DNA of 64,000 nt from Moraxellaceae bacterium REDSEA-S32_B1. Lineage in GTDB: Bacteria > Pseudomonadota > Gammaproteobacteria > Pseudomonadales > Moraxellaceae. A program made the translations under genes and the position numbers. Location of the stretch: assembly GCA_001626925.1 (NCBI GenBank), contig LUOR01000004.1, positions 56,332 to 120,331 of the forward strand. Reading direction: 5' to 3'. This document shows, in pieces, positions 9,217 through 18,255 of this stretch. Each line of letters starts with the position of its first letter. Position 1 is the first letter of the stretch. The notes beneath the pieces were generated by a model. That model searched no databases and was not told the origin of the DNA. It worked only from the letters and a program-made list of their open reading frames with translations.

Positions 9217-9324
9217 ATATAGTCGAGGAAATTAATTTTTGATACAAGGCAACCAAGCGAAGGTGTACAAATAGTACTGCGAGCGAAGTTAACGCTGTAG
9301 CAGGATTAATGTTCTATGACTGTA
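9217..9324 (+). repeat. 108-bp intergenic repeat, copy 1 (inside the division cluster)
   Basis: A 108-base element with imperfect inverted ends (ATATAGTC at the left, GACTGTA at the right). It has the same length as, and is clearly similar to, the element at 42450-42557 on the other strand. Shared blocks include GATACAAGGCAAC and TGTACAAATAGTACTGCG. No coding potential. It lies in the 220-base gap between ftsL and ftsI, an unusual place because these genes are normally packed tightly. Confidence 0.85.
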
Positions 9325-9410
9325 AATGCAGGCAGAATACATATACTATTCGATGCATATTGTGGTGAGTTTTTGGCTTAACGAAAGAGAGACTGGGAAA
9401 ATAAAGCAAC

Positions 9411-11201
9411 ATGGCGTTGAAATCAGCAAAAGGTAAAACTAAACGAAAGGCAGTAGTCGCCAAGCCGACACTTGCGCAAGATATGTGGCGTTTTCGTCTG
9501 CTGTGGATCGCTGTATTTGTCGCCTTTGTCTTGCTCATTTGCCGTGCGTTTTGGGTGCAAATCATCGAAAGTAAATTCTTGCAAGAACGTGCCGACGCCA
9601 AAATTCTCTATACCGATAAAGTCCAAGCCATGCGTGGCGTGATCAGCGATCGTAATGGTGTGCCACTGGCGATTAGTACACCTGTCATGACCTTGGTCAT
9701 TGACCCAACTGACTATTATCAAGCTCAAGAACGTAATGCAGAACGTATCGCCGAAGGGAAAAGTCCAAGTCGCAAAAATTTTGATTTGGATGCACTAGCC
9801 AAAGCCGCAGGTGTTGATGCCAAAAAGCTGAAAAGTGACATCAAGCGTCGTGAGCGCACCCGTTATGTGGTGATTAAACGTCAAGTGCCACCCGCCAAAG
9901 CACAAGCCATTTTGGATCAAAATTTCCAAGGGGTTTACACCGAAAAAACTTACAAACGTTACTATCCGCAACCACAGCCCAATGCACAAATCATCGGTGT
10001 AACCAATAGTAATGGTCTAGGTATCGAAGGTCTAGAGATGCAACTCAATAAGCGTCTTGCAGGTGTCGATGGTGAACAGCGGATTTTGCGGGATCGCCGT
10101 GGTAATCGTCTGAAAGTCGATGAAGTGATCACCCAAGGGCAAGCGGGGGAAAATATTCAGCTCAGCATCGACTCAAGGCTACAGTACATCATGTATCGTG
10201 AGCTGACGGCTGCGGGGGTTGCCAATAATGCCCGCTCTGCAACGGCGATTGCGGTCGATGTCAAAACAGGTGAAATCTTGGCGATGAGCAGTTGGCCATC
10301 GTACAATCCAAATAATCCGAAAACCTTTGATAACAAAGATGCCATGCGGAACCGTGGTGCGATTGATTCATTTGAGCCGGGGTCGACCATGAAGCCATTG
10401 ACCGTGATGATGGCGTTAGAAACGGGTAAATATCAGCCCGAAACGGTGATCAATACTTCACCAGGTTATATGCGGGTGGGCAATCATACCATTCGAGATA
10501 CGCATAATTACGGTCCGCTCAATCTCGGTGGCATTATCATCAAATCCTCTAACGTCGGTGTCTCGAAAATTGCCCTATCAATGCCATATGAAACCTTACC
10601 ATTATTTTATAAACGTCTTGGCTTTGGGAAAAAATCCGCAGTGAAGTTCCCTGGAGAAAGTGCAGGCTTGATCTTGCCACCGAGCAAGTGGAATGTCTCA
10701 GAAGTGGCGACCATGTCCTATGGTTATGGTTTGAATGCCACGGTACTTCAGCTTGCACAGGCTTATGCGATGATCGCCAATCACGGACAGAAAGTGCCTT
10801 TAACTTTGTTCAAAGTGAATGAGCCACCAAAAGCTGAGCAAATGGTTAAACCCGAAATTGCCGATACGGTATTACAAATGCTCGAAGGCGTGACTCAACC
10901 TGGTGGAACAGCACGTCAGGCAGTGATTCCCGGCTATCGTGTTGGTGGAAAAACAGGCACAGCACATAAACTACGTGCCGATCGTAAAGGCTACTCGCAA
11001 AACGAATATCGTGCGCTGTTCGCAGGGGTTGCACCGATAAGCAATCCACGTATTGCGATGGTGGTGGTGGTAGAAAATCCTCAAGGAAAATATTACGGTG
11101 GACTGGTAGCAGCACCTGTGTTTGCCAAAATCATGCAAGAGTCTTTGCGATTACTTAATGTACCGCTCGATCGACCACTTGAAACTTCTGGAGCATCGTG
11201 A
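9411..11201 (+). CDS. ftsI: Penicillin-binding protein 3 / septal transpeptidase FtsI
   Basis: Class B penicillin-binding protein that cross-links septal peptidoglycan with FtsW. The 596 residues comprise a basic cytoplasmic tail, one membrane helix at about 30-48, a dimerisation/pedestal domain, and a transpeptidase domain. Active-site motifs are Ser325-X-X-Lys328 (STMK), Ser379-Ser-Asn381 and Lys514-Thr-Gly-Thr. The ATG at 9411 follows a poor ribosome site. The 108-bp repeat separates it from ftsL; murE follows after 29 bases. Confidence 0.97.
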   Translation: MALKSAKGKTKRKAVVAKPTLAQDMWRFRLLWIAVFVAFVLLICRAFWVQIIESKFLQERADAKILYTDKVQAMRGVISDRNGVPLAISTPVMTLVIDPTDYYQAQERNAERIAEGKSPSRKNFDLDALAKAAGVDAKKLKSDIKRRERTRYVVIKRQVPPAKAQAILDQNFQGVYTEKTYKRYYPQPQPNAQIIGVTNSNGLGIEGLEMQLNKRLAGVDGEQRILRDRRGNRLKVDEVITQGQAGENIQLSIDSRLQYIMYRELTAAGVANNARSATAIAVDVKTGEILAMSSWPSYNPNNPKTFDNKDAMRNRGAIDSFEPGSTMKPLTVMMALETGKYQPETVINTSPGYMRVGNHTIRDTHNYGPLNLGGIIIKSSNVGVSKIALSMPYETLPLFYKRLGFGKKSAVKFPGESAGLILPPSKWNVSEVATMSYGYGLNATVLQLAQAYAMIANHGQKVPLTLFKVNEPPKAEQMVKPEIADTVLQMLEGVTQPGGTARQAVIPGYRVGGKTGTAHKLRADRKGYSQNEYRALFAGVAPISNPRIAMVVVVENPQGKYYGGLVAAPVFAKIMQESLRLLNVPLDRPLETSGAS

Positions 11202-11230
11202 ATGATGTGTTGCCTAAAGGAGCGTAGTGC

Positions 11231-12763
11231 ATGACCACGTTGCAACAAATTTGGACAGGTGAAATTACCTCTATTACATCCAATGTGACTTTGCCAAAAT
11301 GGGCGAATGATACTTTTTCATGTTTCCAATTAGACAGTCGTCAAGTGCAATCTGGTGATATATTTATTGCGCTACAAGGCATCAATAATGACCTTAAAAA
11401 AACACAGCACAATATCAATAGCGCACTAGAAAAAGGTGCAATCGGTGTATTGACCGAAGTTCAAGTGCCTGCAAATGAAAACGTGTTGTATTTGCCACAA
11501 TTACGTCAAATTCTTGGATTATTACAACAACACTTTTTACAAGCGAAAGCACCACTTGATTTAGCCGAAGTGGTTGCGGTTACTGGCACTAATGGTAAAA
11601 CTACAGTCTCAAGACTGATTGCAGAACTACTCACTATGCTCGGTCAAGCCACCGCAGTGATGGGTACGACGGGCAATGGCATCTTGCCGAATCTACAATC
11701 ATCGACGCACACCACGCTTGATGCGTTGCAATTACAGCAGTCTTTTTACGATTATAGCTTGCAAGGTGCGCGTTATTTAGCACTTGAAGCCAGTTCGCAT
11801 GGTTTAGCGCAAGGACGATTGGCAGGCATGCCGATCTCGGTTGCTGCATTTACCAACTTGAGCCGTGATCATTTGGATTATCACAAAACTTTAGACAATT
11901 ATGCTGAAGCGAAAGCCATGCTGTTTGATTTCCCAAGTTTAAAACATGCGGTCATCCATCAAGATGATGAGTTTGCATCACTGATGATTGAACATGCCAA
12001 AAATAATACTACTCAACCGAATATCGTGACATATAGTATGCGTCATGATGATGCGGATTATCATCTCAGTGATGTGCAGTTTAGTTTGGATGGTGCGGGC
12101 TTCACTTTGCAGTGTGAAAGTGGTGAATATCAGGTGAGTAGTCCGCTACTTGGATGTTTTAATGTGGAAAATGTCTTAGCAGCGATCATCTGTGTGGAAA
12201 AACTCGGCTATGCATTGGCGGATATTGTGCCTTTGGTCGCAAAGCTAAAAGGCGCACCAGGTCGCATGCAAGTTATTGCTGACCAAGGGCGATTGTTTAT
12301 TGTGGATTATGCGCATACGCCAGATGCTTTGGCGCAAGTATTACAAAGTCTAAAAGCCCATGTCGAGCATCAGCTTTGGGCGGTGTATGGTTGTGGCGGT
12401 GATCGAGATCGAGGCAAACGTCCAGAGATGACCCAAGCTGCGATCGATTGTGCTGATCAAGTACTGATGACCACAGATAACCCACGTACGGAAGACCCAT
12501 TACAAATTTTTGCCGATATGAAAGCTAATTTGTCTGAGCTAATAGTAAACGCTGAAAATTTCCATGAAATTCATGATCGCCGTGAAGCGATTAAGTTTGC
12601 AGTACGTCAAGCAAAACAGGGTGATATTGTGGTCATCGCAGGCAAAGGGCATGAAAATTATCAAGAAATTGATGGCGTCAGACATTGGTTTGATGATGTA
12701 GTCGAAGTGGAATCTGCAATTCAGGCGCAACCTCATCAGCCTCTAAGTTATCCCGCTGAATAA
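11231..12763 (+). CDS. murE: UDP-MurNAc-L-Ala-D-Glu:meso-diaminopimelate ligase
   Basis: Cytosolic ATP-dependent Mur ligase adding the third residue to the peptidoglycan stem peptide. The 510 residues show the ATP loop TGTNGKTT at 118-125, the central ASSHGL and NLSRDHLDYH motifs, and a DNPR motif that indicates meso-diaminopimelate rather than lysine as substrate. An AAAGGAG ribosome site lies just upstream of ATG 11231. Co-transcribed with ftsI and murF by spacing. Confidence 0.97.
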   Translation: MTTLQQIWTGEITSITSNVTLPKWANDTFSCFQLDSRQVQSGDIFIALQGINNDLKKTQHNINSALEKGAIGVLTEVQVPANENVLYLPQLRQILGLLQQHFLQAKAPLDLAEVVAVTGTNGKTTVSRLIAELLTMLGQATAVMGTTGNGILPNLQSSTHTTLDALQLQQSFYDYSLQGARYLALEASSHGLAQGRLAGMPISVAAFTNLSRDHLDYHKTLDNYAEAKAMLFDFPSLKHAVIHQDDEFASLMIEHAKNNTTQPNIVTYSMRHDDADYHLSDVQFSLDGAGFTLQCESGEYQVSSPLLGCFNVENVLAAIICVEKLGYALADIVPLVAKLKGAPGRMQVIADQGRLFIVDYAHTPDALAQVLQSLKAHVEHQLWAVYGCGGDRDRGKRPEMTQAAIDCADQVLMTTDNPRTEDPLQIFADMKANLSELIVNAENFHEIHDRREAIKFAVRQAKQGDIVVIAGKGHENYQEIDGVRHWFDDVVEVESAIQAQPHQPLSYPAE

Positions 12764-12796
12764 TTATTGACCAAGAATTAAGGAAAATCGCATCAC

Positions 12797-14206
12797 ATGC
12801 ACACCTCAACTACCAGTACCAGTCGTCTTGATCCGTGGACTATTCAGGATTTACAACAGGCGACTCAAGGCGTTTGGCATCAAGGCATTCAGCCAATGAC
12901 CAATATAAAGCGCATTGTCACCGATTCACGGGATGCACTGGTTGGCGATGCATTTTTAGCGTTGAAAGGTGAGCGTTTTGATGCGCATGATTTTGTCGAA
13001 AAAGTGGCAATGCAAAACGCAAGCTGTGTGATTGTCGAGCGTGCCATTGACGGTGTGAATATTCCGCAGTTGGTTGTAGCAGATACACGTTTAGCCTTGG
13101 GGCATTTGGGTGCATATCGTCGTCAGCAATGTCAGGATTTAAAAGTTGTTGCTTTGACAGGCAGTAGTGGTAAAACCACCACCAAAGAAATGCTCGGCAG
13201 TATCTTCTCTCGGCTCGGCGAAACCTTGGTGACACGTGGCAATCTGAATAATGATCTCGGTGCGCCAATTATGTTGTTGGAACTTCGTGCCGATCATCGC
13301 TATGCAGTGATGGAGCTTGGGGCAAGTCATATTGGTGAGATTGATTATACCAGTCGCTTGGTACAGCCTGATGCCGCAGGGATTTTGAATATTGGCACAG
13401 CGCATTTGGGAGAGTTTGGTGGGCGTGATGCCATTTGCAAAGCAAAATCAGAGATTTATCCGCACATCAAATCTACTGGTACAGCGATCATTCCTGCACA
13501 AGATGATTATTCAGGGCAAATTCTAAAGAATGTGAATGATGTGGCGAATGGTCGTGCGCAGATTCGCTTTGGTCAAGGTGGCGATGTCTATGCCACGGAT
13601 ATTGAGATTTTGGCGCAATCTTCACGATTTACCTTGAATACGCCAAAGGGCAGTGTACAAATCAACTTGCCATTTGCAGGGGCGCATAATGTTCAGAATG
13701 CCGAAGCCGCAGCCAGTTTTGCATTGGCGATGGGTGTGTCTTTAGACGATATTGCTTTGGGTTTAGGACAGGCAACTGGTGCAAAAGGGCGACTGAACTT
13801 TATCGAAAAAGATCAATGCTTATTCATTGATGATACCTATAATGCCAACCCAAACTCGATGCGAGCAGCCGCACAAGTTTTACTGCAACAACAAGGCATC
13901 AAAGTCATGGTGATGGGTGATATCGGTGAATTGGGTGATGATGCAGAGATTGAGCATCAGAAACTCGGGCAGGATTTGGCACAGCTTCAACTTGACTATA
14001 TCATTGCAGTGGGTGAGTATTCATCTGCGGTTGCCAATGGTGCGGGTGTGCCACATTGCAATGCTTTTATAACACAAGATGAAGCGCAAGTGCGCCTTGA
14101 ACAAATTATTCAACAACATCAACCACAGCCAGTCAGTTTGCTATTCAAAGGGTCGCGTTATACCCATATGGAGCATCTCATGGACGCATTGGTGGAGAAA
14201 TTATAA
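12797..14206 (+). CDS. murF: UDP-MurNAc-tripeptide:D-Ala-D-Ala ligase
   Basis: Cytosolic Mur ligase that adds D-Ala-D-Ala and completes the UDP-MurNAc-pentapeptide. The 469 residues contain the ATP loop TGSSGKTTTKEML, the NLNND motif, the AHLGEFG region and the C-terminal FKGSRYTHME segment typical of MurF. A ribosome site AAGGAAAA lies upstream of ATG 12797. The stop codon abuts the mraY start codon, so the two are translationally coupled. Confidence 0.97.
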   Translation: MHTSTTSTSRLDPWTIQDLQQATQGVWHQGIQPMTNIKRIVTDSRDALVGDAFLALKGERFDAHDFVEKVAMQNASCVIVERAIDGVNIPQLVVADTRLALGHLGAYRRQQCQDLKVVALTGSSGKTTTKEMLGSIFSRLGETLVTRGNLNNDLGAPIMLLELRADHRYAVMELGASHIGEIDYTSRLVQPDAAGILNIGTAHLGEFGGRDAICKAKSEIYPHIKSTGTAIIPAQDDYSGQILKNVNDVANGRAQIRFGQGGDVYATDIEILAQSSRFTLNTPKGSVQINLPFAGAHNVQNAEAAASFALAMGVSLDDIALGLGQATGAKGRLNFIEKDQCLFIDDTYNANPNSMRAAAQVLLQQQGIKVMVMGDIGELGDDAEIEHQKLGQDLAQLQLDYIIAVGEYSSAVANGAGVPHCNAFITQDEAQVRLEQIIQQHQPQPVSLLFKGSRYTHMEHLMDALVEKL

Positions 14207-15325
14207 ATGCTGTTATGGCTCTTTGAATTTTTGGCAAATTATCATGATGCCTTTCAAGTTTTTCGTTATTTGACTTTGCGGACATTGCTCAGTGTATTAA
14301 CTGCATTGGGAATTGGTCTATTGCTTGGACCTGTGATGATTCGTAAATTGCGTGCCTTGAAATATGGTCAAGCAGTCAGTAATTTTGCCCCTGAAAACCA
14401 TGCGGCAAAGATGGGCACACCAACCATGGGCGGTGTGTTGATTCTGATGTCGATCGGCATCAGCACCTTGCTTTGGGCAGATTTAAGCAATCCTTATGTG
14501 TGGATTGTATTGGGTGTGATGGTGATCTTCGGTGCGGTCGGTTGGGCAGATGACTGGATTAAAATCCGTTATAAAGACAATGCTGGCCTTCCCGCTCGTA
14601 AAAAATTCTTTTGGACTTCGGTTGGCTCGCTCGGTGCAGGCATTGGCTTGTATTGTATTGCGCAGTTTCAGACTGACCCTGTAATCACCTCGAATATGCT
14701 CGATTTATTGATTCCATTTTTTAAGAATTTGAGTATTCCGTTTTCTGTGATTCCATTTGGGATTGCCTTTATTATTTTCACCTATTTGGTGATCAATGGC
14801 GCATCCAATGCGGTAAATTTGACCGATGGTTTAGATGGCTTAGCGATCATGCCGATCGTGCTTGTTGCCGCGGGTCTAGGTGTATTTGCTTATCTTTCAG
14901 GTGATGTACGCTTTGCCAATTATTTGCATATTCCTTATGTCAAATATACCTCTGAGCTGGTGGTGATCTGTGCGGCGATGATTGGTGCAGGACTGGCATT
15001 CCTGTGGTACAACGCCCATCCTGCGCAAGTGTTTATGGGCGATGTCGGTGCGCTATCGCTTGGTGCGATGCTTGGTACAATTGCGGTGATGGTACGTCAA
15101 GAGATCGTCTTTGCGATCATGGGCGGAGTGTTTGTGATGGAAGCGATTTCGGTGTTCTTGCAAATTGGCTCACTGCGGATGCGTAACAAACGTGTATTTT
15201 TAATGGCACCGCTACATCATCATTATGAAAAGCAAGGCTGGAAAGAAACTCAGGTGGTGATTCGCTTTTGGATTATTACTATTATCTTGGTCGTCTTGGG
15301 ATTGATGACGTTAAAACTACGTTAA
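14207..15325 (+). CDS. mraY: Phospho-MurNAc-pentapeptide translocase MraY
   Basis: Polytopic inner-membrane transferase that moves phospho-MurNAc-pentapeptide to undecaprenyl phosphate, making lipid I. The 372 residues form about ten membrane helices. Conserved catalytic segments are [19 protein letters not shown] and the HHHYEKQGW loop. The ATG is immediately after the murF stop. A terminator follows, so the cluster stops here, without murD, ftsW, murG, murC or ftsZ in this window. Confidence 0.97.
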   Translation: MLLWLFEFLANYHDAFQVFRYLTLRTLLSVLTALGIGLLLGPVMIRKLRALKYGQAVSNFAPENHAAKMGTPTMGGVLILMSIGISTLLWADLSNPYVWIVLGVMVIFGAVGWADDWIKIRYKDNAGLPARKKFFWTSVGSLGAGIGLYCIAQFQTDPVITSNMLDLLIPFFKNLSIPFSVIPFGIAFIIFTYLVINGASNAVNLTDGLDGLAIMPIVLVAAGLGVFAYLSGDVRFANYLHIPYVKYTSELVVICAAMIGAGLAFLWYNAHPAQVFMGDVGALSLGAMLGTIAVMVRQEIVFAIMGGVFVMEAISVFLQIGSLRMRNKRVFLMAPLHHHYEKQGWKETQVVIRFWIITIILVVLGLMTLKLR

Positions 15326-15343
15326 ACAATTTCTATTTAAATG

Positions 15344-15365
15344 AGCCAGCACTGCTGGCTTTTTT
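15344..15365 (+). terminator. Rho-independent terminator after mraY
   Basis: AGCCAGC and GCTGGCT form a tight hairpin followed by TTTTTTATT, marking the end of the cell-wall cluster transcript. Confidence 0.88.
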
Positions 15366-15398
15366 ATTCAGATCAACTCTTATTGTGGAAAGTAAAAT

Positions 15399-16238
15399 AT
15401 GTCTGAGCTGTTGATGTGTCCAATCTGCCGAGAAGCATTGCATCTCGAGGGAAAAACGTGGCAATGCGAGAATCGGCATAGTTATGACCAAGCCAAACAA
15501 GGCTATGTGAATCTGCATGTGGTACAGCATAAAAACAGCAAAAGTCCAGGAGATACCCCTGATGCTGTGGCGGCACGTCGTCGATTTCTACAAACAGGCG
15601 CATATCAACCTTTACAGCAAGCAGTCAGTGAATTATTACAATCCATTTCATCAAAAGCAGTATTAGATATTGGTTGTGGTGAGGGTTATTACACGCAAGC
15701 GATGGCAGACGTTGTGCCACAAGTGGTCGCTGTAGATATTGCCAAAAGTGCAGTACAAACTGCTGCCAAGCAAGCACATCAAAGTAATGAAAATCACAAA
15801 GCGCAAAATATCACTTGGGTGGTGGGGACAGGTGCGGTGCTACCAGTACTTGATCAATCGATGGAGGTCTGTACCAGTTTATTTAGTCCATTACCCAAAG
15901 TGGAAATGCTTCGGGTGTTAAAGAAAAGAGGTTATCTCATCATTGTCACACCTGCACCACAGCATTTATTTGCCATGCGTGAAGCTTTATTTGATGAAGT
16001 CAAAGCGCATGAGCCTGATAAATTCGTGACGCAAATGTCACCCGAATTTTCACTCATTTCTAAGCAGATCATCACGACGGATCTCGACTTAGATCAACAG
16101 CAATTAAAAGACTTAATCGCCATGACACCTTATGCGTGGAAAGCCAAAGCATACAAACGACAAGCCCTAGAAGTGCAGTCATCATTTCAGCTCAGTGCAT
16201 CATTTTATTTATTTTTATTGCAAAAGTGCGTAGATTAA
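15399..16238 (+). CDS. rlmA: 23S rRNA (guanine-N1)-methyltransferase RlmA family
   Basis: SAM-dependent methyltransferase of the RlmA(I)/RrmA family, which methylates G745 of 23S rRNA. The 279 residues begin with a zinc ribbon (Cys7, Cys10, Cys23, His27), followed by the signature KQGYVNL and GDTPDAVAARRRFL. The SAM loop is VLDIGCGEGYY. The C-terminal part contains MTPYAWKAK, a family motif. It follows the cell-wall cluster on the same strand but after a terminator, so probably has its own promoter. Confidence 0.93.
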   Translation: MSELLMCPICREALHLEGKTWQCENRHSYDQAKQGYVNLHVVQHKNSKSPGDTPDAVAARRRFLQTGAYQPLQQAVSELLQSISSKAVLDIGCGEGYYTQAMADVVPQVVAVDIAKSAVQTAAKQAHQSNENHKAQNITWVVGTGAVLPVLDQSMEVCTSLFSPLPKVEMLRVLKKRGYLIIVTPAPQHLFAMREALFDEVKAHEPDKFVTQMSPEFSLISKQIITTDLDLDQQQLKDLIAMTPYAWKAKAYKRQALEVQSSFQLSASFYLFLLQKCVD

Positions 16239-16281
16239 ACGCTCAGGTTTTCATAAATACTCTAGGGATAGTGCGGTCGCC

Positions 16282-16953
16282 ATGCTTAAATTTTTGCAAA
16301 GTTTTAAAAGTTTACCTTCGGCGTGGTTGCTTGCAGTGCAATTGATGATGCTGTTTACCGCACCTTTAACCCATCAGATATTTAACCACCATGCTTTTGC
16401 ATGGTTTTTGGGTACATTGGCGCTATTGATGGTGGCGCAGATTATTCGGGTTACGGCGATTTATACGGTGATCGGGATGCTCTGTGTGATTCCTGCGCTT
16501 GTATTGTCGCTTGCGGTAATGTTGGGCGCAGATTCTCCAAATATCTTGATTACAGCACATTTATTTGAAGCAGCGGCTTATCTTTGTGCTGCTTATGGTC
16601 TGACACGTTATATGTTTGATGATCGCTATCTAACACGAGATGAGCTGTTTGCAGTGGCGAGTGTGTTCACGCTTTTGGTTTGGGCGTTTGCCTTTATGTA
16701 CAGTGCGTGTCAGCTTTGGGATGTGAATAGTTTTAATTTGGATAATGGTCAAGCACGCTCATGGGTAGATTTGATATTTATTAGCTTTAGTGTGCAGACA
16801 GGTACAGGTCTCAGTGATATCGTACCTCAAAGTGATATGGCACGTGTGCTAGTTTCCTTGCAGATGTTTGGTGCAGTGATGTATTTGGCGTTGATCGTTT
16901 CTCGATTGATCGCCTTACAATATATTCGCCATGTTCCAAGGAAAAAAGAGTAA
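16282..16953 (+). CDS. Ion-channel-like integral membrane protein
   Basis: A 223-residue polytopic protein with about six hydrophobic segments. The final third looks like the pore unit of a two-helix potassium channel: an outer helix (FTLLVWAFAFMYSACQLW), a re-entrant stretch WVDLIFISFSVQTGTGLSDIVP, and an inner helix (LVSLQMFGAVMYLALIVSRLI). The filter position reads TGTGLSD at 173-179 instead of the TVGYGD type, so potassium selectivity is doubtful. No regulatory domain follows. The gene is separate from its neighbours; function as a channel is inference from topology. Confidence 0.6.
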   Translation: MLKFLQSFKSLPSAWLLAVQLMMLFTAPLTHQIFNHHAFAWFLGTLALLMVAQIIRVTAIYTVIGMLCVIPALVLSLAVMLGADSPNILITAHLFEAAAYLCAAYGLTRYMFDDRYLTRDELFAVASVFTLLVWAFAFMYSACQLWDVNSFNLDNGQARSWVDLIFISFSVQTGTGLSDIVPQSDMARVLVSLQMFGAVMYLALIVSRLIALQYIRHVPRKKE

Positions 16954-17014
16954 AACCTATCATTTAAAACAATAAGCTAAACATAAGAAATTCAATAAGA
17001 AGGTTTTAGCAAAA

Positions 17015-17062
17015 GATTCAAATAGTGGATTCAAGCAAAATGATTCAAGACAAGAGATTCAA
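17015..17062. repeat. Four spaced GATTCAA units
   Basis: The heptamer GATTCAA occurs at 17015, 17028, 17042 and 17056, i.e. every 13-14 bases, in the short gap downstream of two converging genes. The spacers are not conserved. Likely a decayed tandem repeat; no function is evident. Confidence 0.5.
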
Positions 17063-17079
17063 TCACTGGCTTAAACCCA

Positions 17080-17751
17080 TTACTCCGTATGTTGTTGCTG
17101 TGACAAAATCAGCTCAATTTCTTCTTGTGCTGCCGCTTGCAGTTTGGCTTTGAGCTGTTGCAAAGTTTGCTCGATATAAAATTCCGCTTCAAGTTCTAAG
17201 CGAGTGCGTAAGTCTTGATGCTCAGTTATTTCTGGTACAGGCGCATATTGTTCAGCGATCACTGCTGATGTCACGGCATGGTTTTCACTGCGGTTAAATT
17301 GTTTAATATTTTGCGTATCAAATTTGCGTTGATTGTCAAAATTTGACGCAGTACTTTGTTGCTGAAGCTCATGGGCAAGCTGTTGTAAATAGGCATTTTG
17401 GTGCTGTGCTTGGCGTTGCTCTTGGGCTTCGAGTTCAGCCACTTGTTTAGCTTCGAGCGCACGTTTTTCGGCGAGCGCTTGTTCAAGTTCGGCTTGGCGC
17501 TGACGTTTGCGTTCTTCGGCGAGTCTTGCTTGTTCTTCTAAAATCTGTTGTTTGAGCTCGACATAAGCACGTTCGATAATCTTTTTATTTTTTTGTTGCA
17601 AAACAGCATCTTGATACTGCCATTTGGTGATATGTTCATTTGAGTCAAGTAGCTCGCAGATGTGATTTAATTCATCTGAAAATGTTTGGCGAACGGCTTC
17701 AGGCGCGGTAAGCCAACGCTGGGTAAAGTTTTCACCGACATTTAGTGCCAC
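17080..17751 (-). CDS. Coiled-coil hypothetical protein
   Basis: A 223-residue soluble protein of no recognised family. Residues about 60-130 form a long Gln/Glu/Ala/Arg/Lys-rich coiled coil (ILEEQARLAEERKRQRQAEL), followed by a Gln/Asn-rich linker and a second helical segment (LRTRLELEAEFYIEQTLQQL). The N-terminal 50 residues look globular (WLTAPEAVRQTFSDELNHICEL). No signal peptide or membrane helix. It lies downstream of holC with a 42-base gap and may be co-transcribed with pepA-holC. Confidence 0.7.
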   Translation of the reverse strand: MALNVGENFTQRWLTAPEAVRQTFSDELNHICELLDSNEHITKWQYQDAVLQQKNKKIIERAYVELKQQILEEQARLAEERKRQRQAELEQALAEKRALEAKQVAELEAQEQRQAQHQNAYLQQLAHELQQQSTASNFDNQRKFDTQNIKQFNRSENHAVTSAVIAEQYAPVPEITEHQDLRTRLELEAEFYIEQTLQQLKAKLQAAAQEEIELILSQQQHTE

Positions 17752-17793
17752 GACCGACTCCTCGATGTTTGATCATTTAAAAATAAAAAGCAC

Positions 17794-18240
17794 TTAAATC
17801 TTATGTACCGTAGGTTCAATATCACTCGCCCGATAGGCTTTAAATACTTGGCGGGACAAGATTTTTTCCTCTTCATTATGCCCGACTATTTCGATTAAAT
17901 GTAGTGTGCCGTGCTTAATTTCTGTTAAATCCAATGCCTGCCCTGTAAGATTAATACAGACTTCACGATCACGAGGAGGCGGATCACAACTAATCAGAAT
18001 TGGCGTGTTTGACCACTCATGCTGTGCATCGGTTTCGTTTTTTACATCATCAATGAGAAGATGTGGCACAAAACTGGTCGGTGCGAATGTCCAAAGCTGA
18101 TCGTCCAACTGCTGTGCTTGCGCAGCATCACGACAATAAATCCAAATGGGATGTTTGTGATAAATTTGCTGACACAAACGACAGACCACATCGGTCTGCG
18201 TTTGCGAAGACTTTTCAACTAAGTAAAAACTAATTTTCAT
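17794..18240 (-). CDS. holC: DNA polymerase III chi subunit
   Basis: Chi links the clamp loader to single-stranded-DNA-binding protein at the replication fork. The 148 residues show the family start MKISFYL, the ALA-type helix (RLCQQIYHKHPIWIYCRD), and the LDDQLWTFAPTSFVPHLL motif. It lies 15 bases downstream of pepA on the same strand, the usual pepA-holC arrangement of gammaproteobacteria; valS is not seen next to it here. Confidence 0.93.
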   Translation of the reverse strand: MKISFYLVEKSSQTQTDVVCRLCQQIYHKHPIWIYCRDAAQAQQLDDQLWTFAPTSFVPHLLIDDVKNETDAQHEWSNTPILISCDPPPRDREVCINLTGQALDLTEIKHGTLHLIEIVGHNEEEKILSRQVFKAYRASDIEPTVHKI

Positions 18241-18255
18241 TCAATTTTTACAGTC

